Source of the DNA: Anseranas semipalmata
Lineage: Eukaryota; Chordata; Aves; Anseriformes; Anseranatidae
Assembly: GCA_013399115.1 (NCBI GenBank)
Contig: VXAA01003831.1
Location: forward strand, 299,402 to 363,401
Reading direction: 5' to 3'
Length of the DNA stretch: 64,000 bases
This document shows positions 26,751-39,100 of the stretch, piece after piece (the stretch's first letter is position 1; every line of letters begins with the position of its first letter). Position numbers and translations under genes: made by a program. The notes under the pieces are model-generated. The model ran no database searches. It was not told where the DNA came from and worked only from the letters and a program-made list of their open reading frames with translations.

Positions 26751-29389
26751 TTTGACACCCTTGAGACTCCAACCTCCGATTCTTTTGCATGTGAAAGTTC
26801 TTCTGGCTGATGCTACTGCTTATGTTCCTTGGGTCTGAAAAATACTACTTCAGATATGCTGCTATAAGAAGGTCTCAGAGCACACACTCAAATGCTTTAG
26901 AGACAAGGCCTCTATCTAGCAGACTAGTCCTTTAAAATACACTAGAAGTTCACAGTCTGTCTTCCTTTGTATACTTTAAGCACATAGTTTTGTTTGGTTT
27001 TGTTTTTTAAATTCCTTGGAATTAACCGACTCAAACAGAAAACATGCAAATATAATTTGTAGCATCAGAACGTAAGGAGTAAATAAACAACTCTCTGCTC
27101 CAAGAATACAACAGCAGCCACACTGGTCAGACACGAGCCAAGCCTGTGACAATGGAGAAAACAGTCAAAGCAGATGGCTAGAAAGAGCATAAAAAACAAG
27201 GCAAGCGTACGATGCTTCTCCCAGGTATTCTTCCTTGTGTAGCTTATTTCCCTCCTTGAGTTGAATGCAATTTCCAAACAACTTCTTTCATAATCATCAG
27301 ATTGGAAAACTGGAAATGTTGAATTATTTGCTGTGAGCATTTACATGAAAAAAAAAAAATCAAGTCTGACAACTTCTGCACACCCATTTTACAAGACTTG
27401 CGGATAAGAATATGAAAGATTTAGATTAGACTAAAGAGCTGATCTTTCCAGGATAAGGATGGGTGTGAATGTACTGCCAAGAGAGGAGTCCTACCTAGAA
27501 TAGCTGATTTGCACTTCAGACTTAACTTGGTAGAACGTGTGAGGTGTGTGTTTCTGTGATTCGCCGAGTGATAACACAGCAGCATACACTCTAGGCACAT
27601 TAGCACACAAATTTAATTATACCTGGAAAACATGCAAGGTATTTCTGAATAATAGAGCAAGAAGTAACACAAGATCAACAGAGTGATGAGTAAAAATGAT
27701 ACGTTTCAAGTAATTCAAAAGATCAGCGATTGAACTGATGTAGCGTTAATATCTACACATACGTAGCTCTTGATCCATCACCACTACTGCTATTCATCAA
27801 TCGGTGAAGTCTAATCTTGTAAAAACAAACCAAAGAGTTTCAGTGTTTTATTAAAGCTTACCTTGTTACAGGCAGCTGCCTAACCCGTATCAGAATAACA
27901 AATAACTTCCAGACTGGACTGAACATAAAATATAGAGGACTTCTATGGAGCTAACAGTGCCCAAAAAAATGTCAATAAGCCAAAACAAAAATAAACATAC
28001 ATTCACATACTAAATATAACATGAACTACGGAAGTTTAAACACAACATGCATTCCAGTTCACCTTGTATAATTGTGCATTTTGCTGGAGTACTGAGCTAG
28101 TGTAGAGGTTCCAGCCAAGCACCCCCTCATTGTCTAGCCCTAACCTTCCAAACTGTTCCCCTGTACTGGCGTGAAGGACTGCCAGGGCACTGTAGTGCTA
28201 AGACAGACGCCTTGCGTTGGCACTCAGTATTTAGGTAGGCAAGATGGGTGCCAATGTTGAACTGTAATTTTGTCATCTTGTTGTGCTAAAGCATTTTTCA
28301 CCTCCTGGATGATCTTTTCTTTCTGGATTCTCCTACATATCTACGCATACACAGTTATATTGAACAATTTATCTGTAATTGGTTACGCTACAACTGCCTC
28401 ATAAGAATTCAGTAGTAGGCAATGCCAGGTTAATAAACAGACACAGAGCTAGGTTTTAAACTCCTCCTTACTATAAAAATTCAAAGCTTACTTGGCACCC
28501 GTCTGGTAGAGGTACGACAGTGGCACCACAGAGATATAATATCCACAGACCACGGACTGCAGACATGTTGTGGCCAACAAAAGCACAAGGACAATAAAAA
28601 TGAAATAAAAAAAAAAAAGACACAGGCTTTCTACTCTTCTTCTTAACATCAAGAGAGTTGTAGCACCCTCCAGGAAACGGCTGGAGCTCCCGCCGTGGCG
28701 CTACGCGGGCGGCAGCACCCGAGGCGGCCCTGCTCCGGGGTGCAGGGGCAACCCCGACTGCAAGGAAGGTGACGAGATCCGGACACCCTAGCATAAGGGA
28801 GATCATCTTGGTGAAGCCAGTCTTTGGTAATTCTGCTGAAATACAGCCCACTGCTGATCACCCACATGGGTCCAGCTTTCTAGAAACAAGCAGCAGCTGC
28901 CCACAAGAGGCTCCCCGCGATAAAACGCGTCAATGCTAAAGCTTAAGCAGATTTTTTTTTTGAAAAGTACTGGGAAGGACAAAGTATATTTCAAATGGAG
29001 CTACTGGCAGAGAGCTTTCATGGCAGTAATAGACTGAGAAACGCAAAAAGCAAACCCAAAACAGATCTCTTAAACGTCTCCTCCTCGCCCTCCAAAAAAG
29101 TTTTTCTGCCCAACTCTTCGGCGGTTTCGCTCCCCCTCTTCCTCCTTCTCCATTCCTGCCGCAGGAAAAGCCACCGTGGGCTCGGCTGTGACACGAAGCG
29201 ACACAGCGGACGAACTTCCCTCGCAGGCGTCCCCGGGGGGAACGCGTGCCCGCGCCCGCGCCCCCGCCGCCTCCCTCGGCAGAAGCCCGGCGGAGGTGGG
29301 ACCGAGGAGGCGGCCGAGCGGGAGACTTCTCCCCGGGGGCGAGCGGCGATACCCCCGCGCCTGCGGGCGGCGGCGGAAAGCGACGGGGC

Positions 29390-29915
29390 NNNNNNNNNNN
29401 NNNNNNNNNNNNNNNNNNNNNNNNNNNNNNNNNNNNNNNNNNNNNNNNNNNNNNNNNNNNNNNNNNNNNNNNNNNNNNNNNNNNNNNNNNNNNNNNNNNN
29501 NNNNNNNNNNNNNNNNNNNNNNNNNNNNNNNNNNNNNNNNNNNNNNNNNNNNNNNNNNNNNNNNNNNNNNNNNNNNNNNNNNNNNNNNNNNNNNNNNNNN
29601 NNNNNNNNNNNNNNNNNNNNNNNNNNNNNNNNNNNNNNNNNNNNNNNNNNNNNNNNNNNNNNNNNNNNNNNNNNNNNNNNNNNNNNNNNNNNNNNNNNNN
29701 NNNNNNNNNNNNNNNNNNNNNNNNNNNNNNNNNNNNNNNNNNNNNNNNNNNNNNNNNNNNNNNNNNNNNNNNNNNNNNNNNNNNNNNNNNNNNNNNNNNN
29801 NNNNNNNNNNNNNNNNNNNNNNNNNNNNNNNNNNNNNNNNNNNNNNNNNNNNNNNNNNNNNNNNNNNNNNNNNNNNNNNNNNNNNNNNNNNNNNNNNNNN
29901 NNNNNNNNNNNNNNN
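29390..29915 (-). other. RAB20: Assembly gap (526 N) that probably hides RAB20 exon 1
   Basis: This run of N sits in the middle of a CpG island about 24.3 kb upstream of RAB20 exon 2. None of the six readings of the flanking sequence contains a Rab P-loop (GxxxxGKT) or the WDTA of G3, and no such segment appears anywhere else in the window. The missing N-terminal coding part (roughly 58-60 codons in the family) plus a 5' UTR would fit easily into 526 bases. The placement is inferred from gene structure and orientation. GC-rich first exons are common dropouts in short-read bird assemblies. Confidence 0.65.
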
Positions 29916-29994
29916 CCCTCTGGCTGCCGAGCGGCTCCAGAAAAACTTTCCAGCAGAACATAAACATCGGGAATTCGGGGCCGGGAAAGGGATA

Positions 29995-30134
29995 ACGTGC
30001 GGACCAGCTGGAGGGGAAACAACTCGTGGGGTGTCTTTAAGAGAACTTACCGGCTGCGAATTTGCTCCTCCCGCGCACACGAAGGCGTTCAGATAGCGGC
30101 ACCTTCGGTGGTAGAGGAGCACGCGTCCTCACGC
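29995..30134. promoter_or_regulatory. Candidate hypoxia-response cores (RCGTG) near the RAB20 promoter
   Basis: ACGTG occurs on the plus strand at 29995-29999, and GCGTG on the minus strand at 30120-30124 and 30130-30134. RCGTG is the core bound by HIF-1, and mammalian RAB20 is described as a HIF target. The motif is only five bases long and is expected by chance in a CpG-rich region, so this is a weak call supported mainly by context. Confidence 0.3.
30045..30051 (-). other. Strong splice-donor match upstream of the gap
   Basis: The minus strand reads CAGCCG|GTAAGTTC, with the GTAAGT at 30050-30045 and the last potential exonic base at 30051. This matches the metazoan 5' splice-site consensus from +1 to +6. 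Its place inside the CpG island, upstream of the presumed coding exon and in the same orientation as RAB20, suggests a non-coding first exon to the right of 30051. No acceptor partner is visible; it would lie in the gap or in the intron. Confidence 0.35.
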
Positions 30135-30242
30135 TGGCATGTCTCGGGCTGAAATTGTCAGGACTTCTTTAGCAAGTCGAGGTGTTGCGTTTATGAGATG
30201 CTTTGATTTTGTTTACCTGCTAAAAAGCAACAAGAGGTTTTG

Positions 30243-30270
30243 TTTTTTTTTTTTTTTTTTTTTTTTTTTT
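30243..30270. repeat. T-tract of 28 bases
   Basis: A pure T run on the plus strand (A run for minus-strand transcripts), about 100 bases to the right of the RAB20 CpG island. Length is likely imprecise because of sequencing slippage. Confidence 0.95.
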
Positions 30271-32481
30271 GCAAACGCTGCTGTTAATTCTGCTTATTTT
30301 GCTTTTACTGCCCAGATAAGTGATTCTGCAGCTGTCCCTGGAGATGCCTAATTTCAGTTCAGATTTAGATGCCTTCCAGATATTAAAGTTCTGAAGATAC
30401 CCAAAGAGAAACTAAATCCTTTAAAAAAAAAATAGTGAGGGACTCCAAAATAATAATATTGAATGTGATTCAGGGCTGTGTGAAATACTATATGATGGGC
30501 TTTGTTTCACTTCGATCATTGTTTGGCAGTAGTTTGCTGTGGCATGTGTAGCCTTCACCTCTGATTCCTGCTTCCTGCCTGGATTCCCATCTCATTCCAA
30601 AAGCTGGGAAAAAGAAACCCACCAAATCAAAGTGCTTCTCTTTGGTAGGGCAAAGCAAATAATTTTTTTTCTGAGTGCCTTGTATGAAAGCACGAAAAGA
30701 ACGGAGGGTCTCTTTGCCTGGGTACTATTCCAAATTCCAGGGTGCAACTAAGTTACACTCTTTTGAAATGGCAGACACTGGGTCAGAGAGAGAAAACAAG
30801 AATCCAGTATCAAAGAGTTTAGCCCCTGAAGACTGAACGAGTAAAGGGATCCTCAGTATAAGTACTCCTACCTCGTGCATTGATTTACTGTCCACATAAT
30901 TTAAAAAAAAACTAAAAGCTTAAGTATGATTATTGATTTACAGCAGTGCTTCCACTACTAAATAATATCAGTTAGAGCGCTTAAAACAATTATTTCTGTA
31001 TTTAACCAAGGTTTTGCTGTACTTGAGTTACTACTGATGTACTGCTGAAATATAGCTCTTTCTGGTGTTCAAAATAGGTGTCAATAGCTTCTAACAGTGA
31101 TGCAGAAAAGTTAGGACAGAAAACAGATGCAATAACAGGGTGAAAGTGCAACTGGGATTTTAGGTTTTGTTCATAAATAGCACGTACTATAAAAAGAGAA
31201 CATGGTGCCCTTAAAAGATGTTTACCTTAGTTGCTTGAAGGAGATACCTGCGACCCTGCACTTTTGAGCATTTCAGGCTAAAAGTGGTCAATCAGACTGA
31301 AAGTGTCACTGGCAACTTTCACTGATGGCAGTGTATTACCTTTGTACATTAACCACAGCCTAGCTAAAAGAGACCACAGATCTGTCCAGCCCAATGCTCA
31401 TTTGGGCCTGGTACCACAGCTGGTAGCACTGACTGAGCCAGGGATGTGCATTACTGCATTACCATACATCTTCCATTCACTGCTTACCCCAAGGCTCATC
31501 TCTGTTTCATAGGAATCTGCCCCTAATAATGGGATGCAATAGGATCGGAGAGTACTCCGTGCTGTTTCCGATCCTTGGGAGTATTTCGGAAAAATAGTTG
31601 GTAATGTGGGCAGGCTCCTGGTATGCAGAAGGGCTCCTGAGGTAGGCCGAAGACTGAAGGCTGTGAAGTCCTGAGCAGCCTGAGTTTCCATTGACCTCAG
31701 GAGAACAGGTTCACCAGGCACAGTGCAGTGCGTGTGGTTGTGACTGCCAGCATCCCTTTGTACAAATGCTCTCCAGTCTCCCGCGGACAATTTAAGTCGT
31801 ATGTTGTTAAAGTCAAATAGCTCATGATACAATGTAATGCAATATAGATAATAACAGAGCTTATGTGAAAATATTTGGGAAAACATTAAGAGCCTGTAAT
31901 TTGCTCTCCAACCCTCAGATGTGTAGGCCTGTTGCAAGATAATATCCCCAAATCACTGAGTTTTATTGGGAGGTCCTCACGGTGGTAAGTATGGGCTTGA
32001 AGAATGTAGAAAGTTACTTGATAGGAAGGCATATGGAATACATTACTGTTTGGATAATAGTGCATGTATGCAGGCTGTACACGTTGTCTGGGGTTTGTTT
32101 TGTTTTTAATTTTAGAGCACCTGAGGACACCGCTTAATTACAGTGAGGTTGCTCATTAGCCTTCCTGACAGAGTGGCGACGTGGCCACCGTGGTTGGTCT
32201 CCAGATGTTCTGGAAATCAGACACTTGGACCAGCTTACAGAGGTGGACGACACACTGGAGTTTCCCACCAATTTCTGTGCTACAGTAAAATCCCCTCAAG
32301 AGCAGGAATGTCAGCTGTAGGCCAGCCAAAAAAACTGAGCCAATAATGACTGCACTGGCGTCAGGGTAACTCAACCTTTCTAGTCTCCCGCAGTATGAAA
32401 GCTCCCTAATTTTGTAGGAGAAAATCAGAGCCTGTTTATTTGTTTCCTTGCCAGCCTTCCCTAGGTATTTATATACGTTGT

Positions 32482-32512
32482 TCTGCCCATGGACAGGTGG
32501 TCCATGGGCAGA
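32482..32512. repeat. Perfect hairpin, 13-base stem
   Basis: The arm TCTGCCCATGGAC (32482-32494) is separated by the five bases AGGTG from its exact reverse complement at 32500-32512. The stem is GC-rich and therefore stable. It is too short for a typical pre-miRNA, and the flanks do not extend the pairing. Confidence 0.92.
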
Positions 32513-35500
32513 TTGGTCTCAGGGAGGCCAGTATTTTGTAAGTTCACGTGGGGTGAAATGTTTGTCATGGAACAGGGTTGATTTTTTGCTAAGCAGACCT
32601 TCTTTTGGGGACAAATTGAGCAAGCGGTGGATGGTGTATGCCACGCCAGCTACTAGCCGCCTGACTGTCCCCAACACGTCGCAAGTTTGCTGAGGCCTTG
32701 GTGTTAAGCACCTGTGTCTCTCTTTTTCCTCCTCTCACAGTGTCTCTGTCTTCTGGGATGTCAAATCCCCAGCACCAGAGAGAGCGCCTCATGGAAATGT
32801 CACGGGGGAGCTGAATGGGGCTGTTTGTGATGATAAAAGAGGTACAAGCGGCTGACAGAAACACGCTGCTCTTTAAAGACAAATCCATACAATAGGGGTG
32901 TGTGCCTCAGGTATCCAGTGCCTTATGAACACAAGAGAAGGGCAATAAGGAAGGCTTACTCCTCGTCTTCAAAACGTGCTGGCTCTCCAGTGGTTTATGG
33001 GTTGCACCTCTTAGCAAGGTATGAGGTCACTGCAAGAGCTATGAACAGCTAGCAGGTTTTGAAGCATGGCAATGTCTGGCTTTGTTTGTGCTTAATGCCT
33101 TCCTTTATGACTTCTTTTTTCAAAATGAGCAAATGAGTGTGCATGCCCATTAAACAGAGACATTCACACTCATCATCTCCTGGGCAGCCCTAACTACAGC
33201 TTTCTCTCAAGGCACTCTCTTTTAAGCTACAAAGCCTAGGAGAACAAAGCCTAAAAGAACTGCATTGCATTACTCCGTCTGAGCGTTTATCCTTAAATGG
33301 ACCAGATTCTTGCTCTTCACCCCATGGGTCAGTCCACGGCCTAGGTTCCCTAACGAAGGACAATTGCCCTGCACTTCAAACCGGGAGTTAGTCCGCTCTC
33401 TCTAGGGTTGCAGTCCACCCCGCTTTCTCCCTCCCCCTTTCCCTCTCCTTTCCTTGTGCAGATTCTGGCTTCCATTTTACCCTTTCCCAAAGCAACTGAG
33501 CTTGAGGAGCTGATGAAAAACAGGCTTCAGCCTGGCAGCTCCTAAGGTGTCCCTGCTCTGCCCCCCGCTCCACACCACACGGCTCTCAGAGCACAGCCGC
33601 TGCAGGACCGTGTTTCTGTCACAGTGTGGAACGAGTGTATTGCTGTGTCACTTCTGCCTGCTGGGAGTCTGAATTGCAGCGCCCTGAAAATGAGACAGGT
33701 GAGTCAACCAGCCTGCGACATCCTTGCAATGATTAGAGTTTGCCTGTGCTACAGGCAACCGAAAAGAAAGTCTGAGGCAACTTCAGCTGTAGATACAGAC
33801 ACTGAGTTATAGTGAACTCTTCTCTGAGGCACAGGTGCTAGAGATGCAGACAAAAAGAGGGGCTCAGGAGGAAATCCCCACCCAGGCCTTCTGCAGAAAG
33901 TTAGTTTCACCTTAGTTGCTAGCCTGTGAGCTGAAGTCTCAGGTCAGGTTTCTTCAGCGAGGAGTCTGGGTTTGTGAACAGCAGCTGGCACAGGGTGAAG
34001 GGAGCAGGGCTGCTGCATCCACTTTACCATCTCCTTACTACTCCTGTTTCACCCAAATCACCTAGATAGGTTACTATGTGTTGTGAATGGACTAGCAGCA
34101 CTCTACTAGTTTTTCTACACGTTCTGCTATGCATACTGTAAAAAGATGTTAATAGCCAGTCTGTGAGTGAAAGAATGGAAGAACCTTTTTCCTGAATTTC
34201 AGGGGGCTCAACAAAGCAGGGATGTACTCACCAAATCACGTGGAAATATAGAATCGAGGCCTCAGTCAGAAAGTAAGCAACCATGATTCAAAGCATTCAC
34301 AAAGCAAGCAGTTCAGGTAAGCATACAACATGTGAGTTTGGCGTAGTTTTCTGTTTTCTGACTGCAGCATTTTAAGGTCTAATCAGACTCCATCAGCACA
34401 TGACAGTCAAAGCCTACCTTATTATTCTACTATTCTCATAGAATTTAACAGGGCACTGTGTGTGGATGTGTACTGAAGTCCATACGCCCACAAGAAGTTA
34501 TGGAATTGCTGCCTATAAAAAGATTTATTAGGTTTTCACTGTTTCCGGCATTATACAAGCAATTGAGTGACTTAGCTGATAGTAAAACAGAATTTGATCT
34601 AGTTTTTATAAAATCTTGAAGATTATTGTATCTTGTTCATGATAAAAAGGTCCATCTGTGTATGTGAAGTCCCACAGACCGCAGCAGTATACTAATGTGA
34701 ATCTGAGTGGAGGTTTGGCAGAAGTAGATGGCACAAGCCCAGTGACTAATAATGACACATGAGCCCAGATAAATACAACTTGTGACCTTTGAATGTGAAG
34801 TTATTTTCACAATACAGGTTTATGGCAGTTGGAAAAGCTTTGTTTTTATTTGCAATATTGTCATATTATACATATTATACATATTATCGTTATACCCCAA
34901 TTTCAAGTCATTTCTTTAGGTTCTGAGCCATAGCCACCATGCTTCCCTACAAAGAATTCATGTGGTGCCAGGCTTGTCAGTATTGCTCCTGATCAGGCAG
35001 AAAAGGCCACGGAAGAGAGTCACATACTAAGCCTCAGGGCAAAACCAAAGCCGGTCAGCAGTTATACTTTGTCCTGCCTCTAGCCATGTTGCTACACTTA
35101 CTTTTCACCTCTGGGCTGGACGAGTCACTGTGATTCCTTTTTTCCTTCCTCTCTGAACTCCTCCCCACACAGACTGGCAGTATTCAGCGGTAAGTGTGAC
35201 TTCTCCTCTGGGCGCTTGTTAAAGGTCAAAAGAATTTGATTGAATTTGGCAGTAAAGAACAGCTGTCCTCTTTTTACATAGAAAGATAATGTGGTAACCT
35301 TCAAAGTGTAAAGTGATCATTGTGAAATTAAATTTATGACAATGATTTCCCCTAGAAACATGGAAACCATTCATGGGTTCTTGTTTCATTCACCTATGTC
35401 TGGCCCTTGGGTTAGGTATGCATCAGATATTGGTGAATAATAGGATTTATTTAGGAAGGAAATAAATGTGGTGAGAAGTATAAAGAGATTAATGATTTAG

Positions 35501-36089
35501 TTATATGTGTGAAGATGGGACTTGGCAATGGGGGGAAAGAGGAATGATCAAAGTGGGATTTTGAATATGCAAATATAATTGACTTTTTGTGGGGGGAAGT
35601 AATGCTGGAAACTTTTGCTCAAGTCTGTGGTCTTTAAATCGGAAACTTACTGTATAAAATATTCAAGTCCTCTTCTAGTCCCAGTTTACAACTAGAAAAA
35701 AAGGTGCTGTAATGGTTTCATTAGTAACAGTTATTTGTGCAACAGAAAATCTTTCCCTCCCACAATTTGAAAGAGGACTTCCTAGCTGACTTTCTCTGAC
35801 TTGTATAAAGAGACAAAACAAAAACAACAAATGCAGAGTATTTCACATTTGGATTGATAGCTAGTTTGTTGGAATTTCATTATACTGGACAATATATATA
35901 TGCACTGAAGCCTACTAAAACAACTCTAAGGTTTATTAAAATAGTTTCAAACACAGCATAAGCATAACATCATTACCTTTGAAACTTTGTAATACTGTAA
36001 TACCCTGTAGAGAATTTTTATAAAGATTCTACATTTGGGTTTTCCTGTTTTTATGTGTCTTTGACTGTGTATTTTTAATTACAATAAAA

Positions 36090-36111
36090 TGCACCACTCC
36101 TGAGTGGTGCA
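36090..36111. repeat. Short perfect hairpin just after an AATAAA
   Basis: The arm TGCACCACTC (36090-36099) and its reverse complement (36102-36111) are separated by CT. On the plus strand AATAAA lies directly upstream at 36083-36088. No transcript is known here from the sequence alone. Confidence 0.9.
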
Positions 36112-39100
36112 CCCCTTTACATTACATTGTTTCTTGGAATTCCTTTCTGTGTCAGTCTTTAGAGCATTTTCAACTTCAGCAAGTAGGAATTTGCTGTTGA
36201 TGAATCTTATGAAACTGTAATGTTTTGCTTTTGCTCTTTCTTTTCACTAACCAAATTTTCCATCATTACTCACCTTGAGGACCCCACTGGAAATCTTACT
36301 GAGATCAATGGAACTATTCATAGCAAAGATATAAATAAGTGTGATGGGATTTGACCTTCGACCACCTCAAAAGAAATATTCTCCCATCTAATTACCTAGA
36401 CATATTCCCGCTCTAAATTCAAGAGCAAAAAAAAAAGCTTTAAAAGTCTTCTCTGGAAACTGAAATACTTTTCTGCTGCTATACTACAATTATCCTCTAT
36501 GTAGTTCTGCTATGGGAAAATTTGATACAAATGATGATTGTGCATGCAGTGTATTTTTTGGCACTTTGTTTCTGAGTTGCTATAATTGCATGCTACTGTT
36601 TTGACATCTTTCCAGACTGTAGATACTGCTGTGTTTCTTGGGAGCCTGGGAAATTACCTAGAAATGAAACTTGTTGTTGATGATTTCCTTTATAAAAGCA
36701 AGTTGCTGAAGTAATTGCTTTGGTGCTTCCTGTTCTGGCTTCAGCGCTGAAAATATGATTTGTAAAATTGCTTGCTTGCTTTTTTTCCATATGAAATGCC
36801 AATTGGGAGGTAAACATAATTGCAGTTTGCTTTTCTTTGGCTCTTTAGTTATAAGTAATATACAGTATTTTCATGACATTTTCATTTTCAGAGCATTGCA
36901 GAATTGTAGCCATATGTTCTGTGCTGATTTACACCTATGCCAACTTCACTGCAACGTTGCTTAAATCACTTATGGGAGCAAATCAGTTCCATATTTGACC
37001 TGACATCACTGATCAGTTCCAGAAGCTTTGAGTATAATGTATCCTAGCCTTCCTTCACGCCCAGGGAAAGGAACTCTTAAATCAGAGAGAAAAGTTGGGT
37101 CCATAAAGGGTGGAAGAAGGAAAAGGGGGGGGGGGGTTAAGAAGCAAAATGCTTGAGGACAAAGTTACACTCTCTTAGGAGATATTTTTTCACAGGATGA
37201 GAATTACGTAGATCCTTTTAACATACTGCTTGTTGATATTTAATCTAAATCCCTAGTTTAAGCAGAAGTGCTGGGTGAAACCCATTCCAGATTTAATGTG
37301 ATATAATCTAATTGACTTCAAACACCTGCTTGTGTCAAAGCTGGTCTGTTTAAAGAGTAAAAATAACAAAAAGTAAAGAACACTTCTAGAACATACTGGA
37401 GATGTTAACATAAGATATTATTATTGGAGTGAGCCCATTCCTATTTAATTCCAGTAAAGAAGCTTGTAATTCTCTAAAGCTCAGGGGAGATTACTAGCAA
37501 GATTGCTATTCTTAAATCAGAAAAAGGAGGAAGGAGAAAAATAATTTAATATAGACAAATGAAACTGAATGGAAGAAATAATTGAAATTAAAAGGTGAAA
37601 CAAAAGAGGTTTTGTCCAAAAGTGAAGAGAGAGGATACAAAGTGTAAAATTAAAGCTTCATTATAGAATACACACAAGGAAAATAAGAATGGAAATGGGT
37701 AAAAGAAAAATAACTAGGAATATCCACAATGGTTGAAAGATATCAGGGACAATAGAAAAGGATTTCCATTCTCTGTGAAATGGCAAGTTGAGACCTGATT
37801 TCATAGCCTGTTACTGGTCAGCTGGCCAGAAGTATTTTCTCTGCTCTTAAGAATACTGTTAACAGTTAAAAGCACATCTAAACATATGCATACAAACATT
37901 AAAAGCATATGCTAAAATTATTGAGTGAAGAAGGATGTCCTTGATTTTAATTTTTGAGTTTTTTATTAGGGTTATGCATTATCTAACTTCTGAACATGCA
38001 GAGAATTGATAGTAACAAAAGGAAATCAAAAACAACAGCGTACAAATGGAGAAATCACAGAGAACACTTGTGTGTTCTTCAGAGCTGGTAGGAAAAAAAA
38101 ATCCATCAATTTCAGCGAGCTTTAGGTCAAAGTCTGCATTTGGATGGATGTGGCATGCAACTTCACAATGTACTTATATTCATTCTAAGTACATTTTGTG
38201 ATCATGAAGGACTTATAACAAACCTTTCTTGCCACAAGAACTGTGACAACTTGAAACTCAAGGCCTTTTTAAACTGGAAAAAATTAGGCAACCCAGGGAA
38301 TGGAAATGAATTTGTTCTCCAGGCGAAACATTTACCTCATTGCCTCTGTTCTCAAATTACCAATATGAAGGGTGAAAAGCTACTGGGGAGCTAGCACTAG
38401 TGAGGGCATGTGGTAGAAGGTTTAAAACAGAAGGAGATGGTTGTTTTTTCTCAGTGCATAATTACACTGTAGAACTCCTTGCCTTGTGGAAGCCAAAAGC
38501 CTAAAAAAAGGTTAGACAAAGTAAGTAATGGAAATCAGAAAGGCCCTAAACCACTAATTCTCAGGCACTTGCAGCAAGTACCAGGCAAGAGAGCCTGTAC
38601 ACTTGCTGGGTTTCCACACACACTTGAATTTGAATCGTCCTCACCTCTGTGAAAGGAATGGTTTTATGAAGCAGCAGCCCCTATAGCTCTGCAGCTATAT
38701 ATAAACACAACCTGAACTTTGGGTTGGCTTGTCTTAAAGCATCAATCTAAAAGCTGCGGCATTTCAGGAGATGGAAATGAGCACTCATTGGCCCCTTCTG
38801 TGGGACACTGAAATTTAGTAGTGAGGTCAGGATAGGAGGTGACCATAGAAAGGGGCTGCAAAGGTCTCCTGGATTCTGCACTAGCTCATCTCTAGTACAA
38901 ACTAGAGCCACTTGATTGCTAACAACTGTCCAAAGCTTTACTTTTCGAGTTTTTGAATAACAAGCCATAGGTGCTCTTTTGTTTCTTGATTATCAGCTGG
39001 AAGGGTCATAAAACTTGTGATGACATGATCCAGCTAGCTGAAAGGAAAGAAGAAATTAAGCACTGGGGATTTTATGAAGTAGTATAATATAGAGCAGAAT

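Larger units (their letters stand above)
5076..29389 (-). other. RAB20: RAB20 intron 1 (visible part)
   Basis: The sequence between the exon 2 acceptor (5076-5077 is the AG on the minus strand) and the CpG island is interpreted as intron 1, about 24-25 kb. It is AT-rich and has no recognisable exon on either strand. It contains one plus-strand CR1 copy (7801-8362), a 51-base N gap (9866-9916), two perfect palindromes (9790-9809 and 21496-21521), a TA-rich microsatellite (12971-13011), a GACA/CA repeat (26709-26750), many A-tracts and a small GC-rich patch near 28678-28770. The remaining stretches look like ordinary unique intronic DNA. The donor end of the intron is not visible and presumably lies inside the 29390-29915 gap. 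Confidence 0.75.
29070..30140. promoter_or_regulatory. RAB20: CpG island, probable RAB20 promoter region
   Basis: The sequence is strikingly rich in G, C and CpG on both sides of the N gap (for example 29220-29389 and 29916-30140), in contrast to the AT-rich DNA around it. CpG islands of this kind mark vertebrate promoters, and its position upstream of RAB20 exon 2 on the minus strand fits the RAB20 promoter and 5' UTR. No TATA box is obvious. The right part holds three RCGTG-type cores and a strong minus-strand splice donor (see separate entries). It might also drive a divergent plus-strand transcript, but nothing visible proves that. Confidence 0.75.

Noticed and set aside
28936..30122. Long open frames of 250-350 codons across the CpG island
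   Set aside because: Most of their length is N; the visible ends are low-complexity Arg/Pro/Gly/Ala translations of GC-rich DNA.
31398..31937. 179-codon minus-strand open frame
   Set aside because: No recognisable domain, no clear splice sites; a frame of this length can arise by chance in 64 kb on two strands.
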